Positions 58,661-64,000 of a stretch of DNA of 64,000 bases are shown here, in pieces (position 1 is the first letter of the stretch; every line of letters starts with the position of its first letter). The stretch lies in assembly GCF_000717715.1 (NCBI RefSeq), contig NZ_JOAI01000016.1:1-64000 (forward strand), written 5' to 3'. A program made the translations under genes and the position numbers. The notes below the pieces were generated by a model. That model did not search any database. It saw only the letters and a program-made list of their open reading frames with translations, and was not told the origin of the DNA. The DNA is from Streptomyces sp. NRRL B-24484 (GTDB lineage: Bacteria; Actinomycetota; Actinomycetes; Streptomycetales; Streptomycetaceae).

Positions 58661-58804
58661 ATGACGTCGGACGAGCAGGGAGCCGGGCCCGTCGAGGTTG
58701 CGGGCGAGTCGGTCGGAATCGATGAAGCCGCAGCTCAGGAGTGTTTCGAGCAGCTGGCAGCGGTGAAGGACTCCATCCTGGAGGGCGTCATCACGCCCTG
58801 GTAG
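58661..58804 (+). CDS. Candidate RiPP precursor peptide, 47 aa
   Basis: ATG at 58661 with AAGGAGAG 5 bp upstream, TAG at 58802. The peptide has no signal sequence. Its N-terminal part is acidic and leader-like (GPVEVAGESVGIDEAA). It continues ECFEQLAAVKDSILEG, then ends VITPW. It diverges from the CHAT-YcaO-TfuA operon, and its size and leader composition fit a YcaO substrate. Which backbone amide would be changed is not visible; the hydrophobic end after SILEG is the natural core candidate. No homologue is known to me. Confidence 0.75.
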   Translation: MTSDEQGAGPVEVAGESVGIDEAAAQECFEQLAAVKDSILEGVITPW

Positions 58805-58836
58805 GGCGGGCCGCGGCCATCATCGTGACTGGCTTT

Positions 58837-58865
58837 ATTGACTCCTGAGTGATGGTCATGGTTAT
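58837..58865 (+). promoter_or_regulatory. Predicted promoter of the 22-aa peptide operon
   Basis: TTGACT (58837-58842), 17 bp, GTTATG (58860-58865). The stretch ATTGACT...GTCATG...TGTTCT resembles the region at 58552-58577 before the 47-aa peptide, so both peptide genes may answer to one regulator. Predicted leader about 85 nt. Confidence 0.5.
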
Positions 58866-58956
58866 GTTCTCTCGCTGCCGCCGAGAAAGCGCGGCGGACG
58901 GGACGACCGAGAGGTGTCCCGGCCACCCCCTCACCCCTGGAGAGGAGGAAAACACC

Positions 58957-59025
58957 ATGGTTCGCAACCACAAGGTCGGCCTGCGTCCGCGTCTGGACAA
59001 GGTCAACGTCCGCGCCGGCAAGTAA
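58957..59025 (+). CDS. Tiny basic peptide, 22 aa, upstream of an M16 peptidase
   Basis: ATG at 58957 behind a strong GAGAGGAGG ribosome binding site, TAA at 59023 (rare stop here). The peptide starts MVRNHKVGLRPRL and ends KVNVRAGK; it has seven basic residues and no cysteine or signal sequence. The M16 peptidase gene starts 112 bp downstream. A 22-residue precursor with an M16 peptidase recalls PQQ (PqqA with PqqF), although no radical SAM gene is seen here. Coding rests on the start signal and position. An alternative is a short leader peptide controlling the operon. Confidence 0.6.
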   Translation: MVRNHKVGLRPRLDKVNVRAGK

Positions 59026-59137
59026 TGCCGTCGCCGGCCGGGGTGACCCGGGCGCACAGCCGCCCGGGCACCCCGGCCCGCACCGCCCCCGGCGGCGCCG
59101 CGGTGCGCGGCGCCCCCCGCCCACGACGGGATGCACC

Positions 59138-60358
59138 GTGATCGAAACCCCCTGGACCGGCGGCGTCCCCGTCCTGGTCGAGCACCAGCCGCACCTGCGC
59201 ACCACCAGCCTCGCCGTCGCCCTCGGCCACGGCGCCCGGCACGACCCGGCGGACGCCGCCGGCACCGCGCACCTCCTGGAACACCTGGTGATGTCCGTCC
59301 CGCTCGCCGACGGCGTCCCGCTGTGCGAGCACATCGAGCGCCTCGGCGGCACCTGCAACGCCGCGACCGGGCCCGACTCCCTGGTGATCCACGCCCAGGT
59401 GCTCGACCAGGACGCCGAGCGCGTCGCCGAACTGGTCTGCCGGGCCCTGCTCCGCCCCGAACTCACCGGGCCCGCACTCGACGCCGAACGCCGGGTCGTC
59501 CTCCAGGAACTGGCCGCCGCCGCGGCCGACCCCGCCGACACCGTCCAGGACGCCTTCCTGGCGCGGCTGTTCGAGGGTCACCCGCTCGCCTCGCCGGTCG
59601 GCGGCCGCCCCGGGACGGTCGAGCGGATCGGCACCGAGGACCTCCGCACCGCGCACCGCACCGCCCTCGCCACCGCGCCGCTCGCCGTCGCCGTGGTCGG
59701 CGGCCTGCCCGCCGACCGGATCGCCGCCGCGCTGGAGGCCGGCGGCCTGCGCGACCTGCCCGCCGTCGCCCCGACCGGCCCGGACGGACCCGACCGCCCC
59801 GGACCCGTCCGCCCGGGGCAGGCCGACGCCTGGCCCGAGGAGTTCTGCTGGCTGCTGGCCGGCGGCCGCGCCCCGCACGCCACCGACCCGCGGCGGCACG
59901 CCCACACCGTCCTCGCCCACCTGCTCGGCGCCAGCCCGGCCTCCCTGCTGTACGCGCGGCTGCGCAACGAGGACGGCCTCGCCTACTCCTTCCGCTCCTG
60001 GTCGCGCAGCTACCGCGACACCGGTGCCTGGCGGATGCTGGCCGGCGCCGAGCCGGAGAACGCCCCCAAGGTGCTCGACGCCTTCCGCGAGGTGCTCGCG
60101 CAGACCGCGGACGGCCGGGCCGGGCAGGAGGCCGTCGAGGCCGCCGTCCACCAGGCCGTGGTGGAGGCGGTGCTCACCGCCGAGTCCCCGCTGGACCGCG
60201 CCGTCACCCTCGCCGAGCGCCGCGCCCTCACCGGGACGGACCTCGACCCGGACGAGGAGATCGCCGCCCTGCGCGGAGTGACCGGGGCCCAGGTCGCCGC
60301 CGCCGCACGGGAGCTGGCCGAGGGCCTGGTCGTCGTCGTCCGCCCGGAGGCGGCGTGA
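59138..60358 (+). CDS. M16 (insulinase/pitrilysin-family) zinc peptidase
   Basis: A 406-aa M16 peptidase. The inverted zinc motif HLLEH is at residues 45-49 (GTAHLLEHLVM), and the distant glutamate fits E124 in ERRVVLQELAAA. The C-terminal half keeps the inactive-domain stretch LRNEDGLAYSFRSWSRSY and DTGAWRMLAGA, so the chain has both usual halves. M16 enzymes cut short peptides inside a closed chamber, and several mature bacterial RiPPs or PQQ. It follows the 22-aa peptide gene and overlaps the GNAT-like gene by four bases (GTGA). The ATG in the 59138 position is preceded by only a weak ribosome binding site. Confidence 0.9.
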   Translation: MIETPWTGGVPVLVEHQPHLRTTSLAVALGHGARHDPADAAGTAHLLEHLVMSVPLADGVPLCEHIERLGGTCNAATGPDSLVIHAQVLDQDAERVAELVCRALLRPELTGPALDAERRVVLQELAAAAADPADTVQDAFLARLFEGHPLASPVGGRPGTVERIGTEDLRTAHRTALATAPLAVAVVGGLPADRIAAALEAGGLRDLPAVAPTGPDGPDRPGPVRPGQADAWPEEFCWLLAGGRAPHATDPRRHAHTVLAHLLGASPASLLYARLRNEDGLAYSFRSWSRSYRDTGAWRMLAGAEPENAPKVLDAFREVLAQTADGRAGQEAVEAAVHQAVVEAVLTAESPLDRAVTLAERRALTGTDLDPDEEIAALRGVTGAQVAAAARELAEGLVVVVRPEAA

Positions 60359-61236
60359 ACACCGCCCCCGGCCAGGCCGCCGCCGACCGTGCCGCGGCCG
60401 GCCAGGACCTGTTCGCCGTCCGTCCCGGCTACCTGGCGGCCGCCGAGGACGCCGGCCTGCTGCACCGCCTCGACGGCCTGCCGGTGGTCGCCGGCCCGTA
60501 CACCGACCCGCTCACCGGCGAGGCGCAGTGCCTGGTCGAACACGCCGACCCGGCGCTGCTCGCCGACCCCGGCCGGCTGCTCGCCGAGCTGTTCGCACGT
60601 CACCCCGACTGCACCGCCGCCGTGCTGCGCACCCCCGCCGGCACCCCCGGCGACCCTCGGCTGCACCCGCTGATCAGCTACCTCCACCTCACCCCGGAGG
60701 CCGCCGCGGGGGCCGCCGCCCGGGCCGCGGCCCCCGCCGTCCGGATCACCGAGGACGACGGGGAGCACCGCGGCCTCGTCCGCGGCTGGCTGGCGACCGC
60801 GGTCTCCGGCGCCCAGGCCGACCTGGGCGCGGAGGTGGCCGAGGAGGCCGTCCGCGCGGCGGTCGAGGAGATCCTGCGGACGCCGGCCCGGCGGACCTGG
60901 CTCGTCTGGGCCGACGGCCACGACCGTCCGATCGGCCACGCCACCACCGTCACCGACGCCGAGGACGACGCCGCGGGCACCCCGTTCGTCGACCTGGTGG
61001 ACATCCTGATCGAGGAGCCCGCGCACGTCCCGGCCGCCCAGCCCGCGCTGGTGGCCGTCGCCGCCGCCGAGGCCGCCCGGCGCGGGCTGCCGCTCGTCGG
61101 CCACGTCTGCCACCACCGCACCGGACCCGGCCTGCCCCCCGACCCCGGCACCGCGGTGGTCGCCGCCCTGCGCCGCCACGGCTGGCAGGAGTCCTACGGC
61201 TACCGCCGCGCCGACCGCCCTCAGGGGCGCCCCTGA
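60355..61236 (+). CDS. GNAT-like acetyltransferase-fold protein
   Basis: A 293-aa protein from a GTG overlapping the M16 stop. The C-terminal part shows an N-acetyltransferase-like pattern: RRTWLVWADGHDRPIGHATT, FVDLVDILIEEPAHV (strand before the CoA site), ALVAVAAAEAARRGLPLVGH and VVAALRRHGWQESYGYRR. The classical Q/R-x-x-G-x-A loop is not clear, so activity is uncertain. The N-terminal ~120 residues look like a degenerate second copy of the fold. It could acetylate the matured peptide or be a binding protein. Confidence 0.65.
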   Translation: MNTAPGQAAADRAAAGQDLFAVRPGYLAAAEDAGLLHRLDGLPVVAGPYTDPLTGEAQCLVEHADPALLADPGRLLAELFARHPDCTAAVLRTPAGTPGDPRLHPLISYLHLTPEAAAGAAARAAAPAVRITEDDGEHRGLVRGWLATAVSGAQADLGAEVAEEAVRAAVEEILRTPARRTWLVWADGHDRPIGHATTVTDAEDDAAGTPFVDLVDILIEEPAHVPAAQPALVAVAAAEAARRGLPLVGHVCHHRTGPGLPPDPGTAVVAALRRHGWQESYGYRRADRPQGRP

Positions 61237-61289
61237 GGAGCTGCCCCGACCCGGGCACCCGTCCGTGCCGACCGCCCCTTGGAGACGTC

Positions 61290-62423
61290 ATGTCCGCCGA
61301 TCCGCAGTCCGACTTCCCGCTCACGCTGCCGTTGCTCCACGAGCTGCTCGGCACCGACCCCGAGGACGGGGTCCGGCCGCTGCTCGCCGCCTCGCGGCGG
61401 GTCCGCGGCGTGCTCGCCCCGCTCGTCCTCTCGCTCGCGGCGCGGGACGGCGTCCCGATGGGCACCGGCTCGCGCGGCGAACTCGACCGGATGCTCCGCC
61501 GCGCCGCGCACTACCGCGAACTCGCCGAGCACGTCGCGGGGGTGGAGGGGCTGCGGGTGATGAAGGGGCCGTCGCTGGCCCGGTACTACCCGGACGGGCT
61601 GCTCCGCCCGCCCGGCGACCTCGACCTGGTCGTCCCCGACGAGACGGCGCTCTGGCAGGCCGTCGCCCTGCTCGGCGGCCGGCAGGCCTTCGAGGGCGCC
61701 GTCTACACCGAACTCCGCCAGGACGGCGTCGACCACCGCTTCGTCGGCCTCTGGTGGCACGGCGAGGACCCGCTGCTGGACCACGAGGCCGAGGTGGAGG
61801 TGGCCACCTTCGCCTTCGCCGGCGAGTCCGGCATCGTCCCGGTGCGGGCCGCGCTGCCCGCCGACCGGGTGCACGCGGACCTGCTCGCGCTCGCCGAGGA
61901 GCGGTTCCAGCGCCCGTTCACCGTCCGGGACTCCGTCGACCTGGCGCTCGTCCTCAGTTCGCCGCTCGCGCCCGCGCCCGGCCCGCTCGCGGACGCCGCG
62001 GCCGCCCACTGCCTCGCCCCCGAACTGCTCGAACTCTGCGAGCTCACCGCCGGACGGCCCGGCCTCGGGGAGGCCGTCCCGGCCGCGCTGACCACCGCCC
62101 TGCGCGAGCCCGCCGCGGCCGAACTGCACCGCCGCGCCGCCCTGTCGGCACCCGCGGACCTCGCGGAGTCCGCCGGGGGAGCCGAGGAGCGGCTCGCCGC
62201 CGGCCGCACCATCCACGGCCTGCCGCTGACCGCGCTGCGCGACGGCGCCCCCCGCGCCGCCGTGCACCACCGCTTCGACGGCGGGCTGATCTCGCGGACC
62301 CCGGTCGCCGACTTCCTGATGGCCACCGGTGAACTCGTCGACCCGGCCTGCCACGCCCGGGCGCTCGACGAGCTCGACCGGCTCGACGCCTGGCCCGCCG
62401 CGGCCGGCACCGGGGGGCGGTGA
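61290..62423 (+). CDS. Nucleotidyltransferase-family protein
   Basis: A 377-aa protein; ATG 61290 follows TTGGAGA. It matches the large nucleotidyltransferase-like family often found in RiPP and polysaccharide clusters: LRVMKGPSLARYYPDGLL, RPPGDLDLVVPDETALWQAV (the G-D-L-D-L of the active site) and EVEVATFAFAGESGIVPVRA. The first part before it is helical. Such proteins may transfer a nucleotide to a protein or small molecule; the natural substrate is unknown. It stands 53 bp after the GNAT-like gene and 3 bp before the ABC ATPase. Confidence 0.75.
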   Translation: MSADPQSDFPLTLPLLHELLGTDPEDGVRPLLAASRRVRGVLAPLVLSLAARDGVPMGTGSRGELDRMLRRAAHYRELAEHVAGVEGLRVMKGPSLARYYPDGLLRPPGDLDLVVPDETALWQAVALLGGRQAFEGAVYTELRQDGVDHRFVGLWWHGEDPLLDHEAEVEVATFAFAGESGIVPVRAALPADRVHADLLALAEERFQRPFTVRDSVDLALVLSSPLAPAPGPLADAAAAHCLAPELLELCELTAGRPGLGEAVPAALTTALREPAAAELHRRAALSAPADLAESAGGAEERLAAGRTIHGLPLTALRDGAPRAAVHHRFDGGLISRTPVADFLMATGELVDPACHARALDELDRLDAWPAAAGTGGR

Positions 62424-62426
62424 ACC

Positions 62427-63368
62427 GTGGCCGTCGTGGAGACCGACCGGCTCGGCCGGACGTTCACGGCCCGGCGCGGACGCCGGGTCACCGCCCTCGA
62501 AGGCGTCACCCTCACCGTCGAACGCGGCCAGGTGCTCGGCCTGCTCGGGCCGAACGGCGCCGGCAAGACCACCCTCTCGCGGATCCTCACCACCCTGCTG
62601 CTGCCGACCTCCGGCACGGCCCGGGTGGCCGGCCACGACGTCGTCCGCCGGCCCCGCGAGGTGCGCCGCCGGATCGGCCTGGTGCTCGGCGGCGACCGCG
62701 GCCTCTACGGCAGGCTGACGGCACGTCAGAACCTGTCGTACTGGGCGGCCCTGCAGGGCCTGGACGCGCGCGCCGCCGAACGGCGCACCGGCGAACTCCT
62801 GGAACGCCTCGGGCTCGCCGCCCGCGCCGGCGACCGGGTGGAGACCTTCTCCCGCGGGATGGTGCAGCGGGTCCACCTCGCCCGGGCGCTGCTCGGCGAC
62901 CCCGAGGTGCTGATCATGGACGAGCCGACCAACGGCATGGACCCGCACTCGGCGGCCGGCTTCCGGACTCTCGTCCGCGAACTGCGGGACGCCGGCACGA
63001 CCGTCCTGCTCACCACACACGACATGCACGAGGCGCAGGCGCTCTGCTCCCACCTCGCGCTGATCGACCACGGCACGATCCTCCGGCAGGGCGCGGCCGA
63101 CACCCTGCTCGCCGAGGTCTCCGCCCGGCGCACCGTCACCGCCACCGGCGTCCCGCCGCACGCCGCCGAGGCCCTCGCGGGGCTGCCCGGCGCCGAGGTC
63201 GAGCGCGGGCCGGGCGGGTCGGTCACCGTCCGCCCGGACGGCGCCGAGGCGCTGACCCGGGTGCTCGCCGTGCTCGTGGAGGCCCGTGCCGAGGAGATCT
63301 CCGTCGCCGCACCCGGCCTCACCGAGGTCTACCGATCCGTCATCGAGGACCGGGAGTTCGTCGTTTGA
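62427..63368 (+). CDS. ABC transporter ATP-binding protein
   Basis: A 313-aa ATPase from a GTG at 62427. Motifs are complete: Walker A GLLGPNGAGKTTLSRIL, signature FSRGMVQRVHLARAL, Walker B EVLIMDEPTNGMDPHS and the switch histidine in LLTTHDMHEAQAL. The C-terminal ~80 residues are the DrrA-type extension. It pairs with the membrane gene that overlaps its stop, forming an exporter of the DrrAB kind, probably for the peptide product of this operon or for immunity. Confidence 0.92.
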   Translation: MAVVETDRLGRTFTARRGRRVTALEGVTLTVERGQVLGLLGPNGAGKTTLSRILTTLLLPTSGTARVAGHDVVRRPREVRRRIGLVLGGDRGLYGRLTARQNLSYWAALQGLDARAAERRTGELLERLGLAARAGDRVETFSRGMVQRVHLARALLGDPEVLIMDEPTNGMDPHSAAGFRTLVRELRDAGTTVLLTTHDMHEAQALCSHLALIDHGTILRQGAADTLLAEVSARRTVTATGVPPHAAEALAGLPGAEVERGPGGSVTVRPDGAEALTRVLAVLVEARAEEISVAAPGLTEVYRSVIEDREFVV

Positions 63369-64000
63369 TCGCCGCCGCCCGGATGCAGGCCGTCCTGATC
63401 CTCCGCTCGCCCGACCTGCTCGCCACGCTCGCCGTCATCCCGCTGTACTCCCTGGTGTTCTTCACCGCGCTCGTCCACCACCACCGGGAGTCGGCGGCCA
63501 CCACCGTCGCCCTGACCGCCTTCCTGATGAGCCTGTGGTCGCACGCCGTCTTCGTCGCGGCCGAGACCGTCGACACCGACCGCCGGGAGGGCACCCTGGA
63601 GCCCTCGCTGCTCACCCCCGGCCGCTACCTCGCGGCGCTGGCCGTCCGGGTCGGCACCACCACCGCGCTCGGACTGCCCGTGCTCGCCGAGGTGCTGCTG
63701 ATCGGCCGCTTCGGGTTCGGCCTGCCCGTCCGGATCGCCGAGCCGGGGCTCTGCCTCCTGGTGGCCGTGCTGACGGCGCTCGGAGTCGCCGCGACCGCCC
63801 TGCTGATCAGCGGGGTGATGATCCTCGTCCGCGGGGCCCGGGCCCTGCAGAACGCGCTCACCTACCCGTTCTACCTGCTGGCCGGGCTGATCGTGCCGAT
63901 CGGGGTGCTGCCGGGGCCGGTCCGGGCCGTCGCCCGCTGCTTCTTCCTCGCCCACGGCGCCCAGTTGCTGCGCGACGCCGCCGCCGGCACCGCGCAGGCC
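63365..64000 (+). CDS. ABC-2 type permease (partial, runs off window)
   Basis: The frame opens at a TTG (63365) overlapping the ATPase stop (TTGA). At least 212 residues are visible, with hydrophobic segments around LLATLAVIPLYSLVFFTAL, ALTAFLMSLWSHAVF, LLVAVLTALGVAATALLIS and YLLAGLIVPIGVLPG. This fits an ABC-2 membrane subunit that works with the preceding ATPase. The 3' end lies beyond the window. Confidence 0.85.
   Translation, partial: MIAAARMQAVLILRSPDLLATLAVIPLYSLVFFTALVHHHRESAATTVALTAFLMSLWSHAVFVAAETVDTDRREGTLEPSLLTPGRYLAALAVRVGTTTALGLPVLAEVLLIGRFGFGLPVRIAEPGLCLLVAVLTALGVAATALLISGVMILVRGARALQNALTYPFYLLAGLIVPIGVLPGPVRAVARCFFLAHGAQLLRDAAAGTAQA

Noticed and set aside
1..64000. CRISPR arrays, tRNA, rRNA and insertion sequences
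   Set aside because: None was seen on reading both strands: no regularly spaced repeats, no cloverleaf with a recognisable T-loop, no transposase motifs.

Overview
The window is very GC-rich, with strong third-position G/C bias, dense overlapping operons (ATGA/GTGA junctions), many GTG starts, SARP-family regulators and a long N-extended GAPDH. It is most likely a Streptomycetaceae chromosome (Streptomyces or Kitasatospora). This is inferred from gene content only; no rRNA, tRNA, CRISPR array or insertion sequence was seen. It combines housekeeping or secreted-protein genes with at least three separate specialised-metabolite or peptide loci.

Region 1 (about 0.6-17 kb). A plus-strand operon (3053-12044) encodes a 5-aminolevulinate synthase, a TauD-type dioxygenase, a KAS III-like enzyme with swapped catalytic residues, an ATP-grasp ligase, a fusion of a truncated LuxC-like part to a PaaK-like adenylating enzyme, a second ATP-grasp of the glutathionylspermidine-synthetase type, and an MFS exporter. 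There is no PKS or NRPS. A LuxR-type regulator and an AfsR-like SARP diverge downstream. Three 11-bp-phased direct repeats, each 8 bp from a NANNNT -10, precede the luxR-like gene, a small secreted-peptide gene and a DUF5519-like gene, which defines a predicted SARP regulon.

Region 2 (17-31.5 kb). This holds secreted and cell-wall functions: a SpaA-like protein, an I36-CHAP fusion, a peptidoglycan-binding M15-like protein, a stand-alone I36 protein and a lipoprotein. They are followed by gap (GAPDH), an RlpA/expansin-like protein with FN3 and chitin-binding parts, a DUF5997-like gene divergent from a LysR-effector-domain protein, a modular GH13 amylase, and a LacI regulator.

Region 3 (31.6-40.6 kb). 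A probable RiPP-like locus on the minus strand contains a 69-aa peptide, a PqqD-like plus M50 membrane protein and a secreted protein. It is followed by a second AfsR-like SARP and an XRE-TPR regulator. Each of the three TPR regulators in the window ends against a convergent gene for a small secreted peptide, a recurring arrangement that suggests peptide signalling.

Region 4 (40.6-54.3 kb). A divergent biosynthetic cluster. The minus strand has a methyltransferase, a phytanoyl-CoA-type dioxygenase and a nucleoside-diphosphate-kinase-like protein. The plus strand has a BioD/CobQ-type P-loop protein, a cupin, GTP cyclohydrolase II, a YbiA-like protein, a PaaK-like ligase, a ProRS-like protein, a P-loop/Ldh_2 fusion, an HpaI-like protein without its usual histidine, and an intact bacterial ProRS that may give self-resistance. 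A GTP-derived pyrimidine product is plausible.

Region 5 (54.3-64 kb). A YcaO-TfuA-CHAT operon (thioamide-type RiPP logic) diverges from a 47-aa candidate precursor. Next come a 22-aa peptide, an M16 peptidase, a GNAT-like protein, a nucleotidyltransferase and an ABC transporter that runs off the window end.
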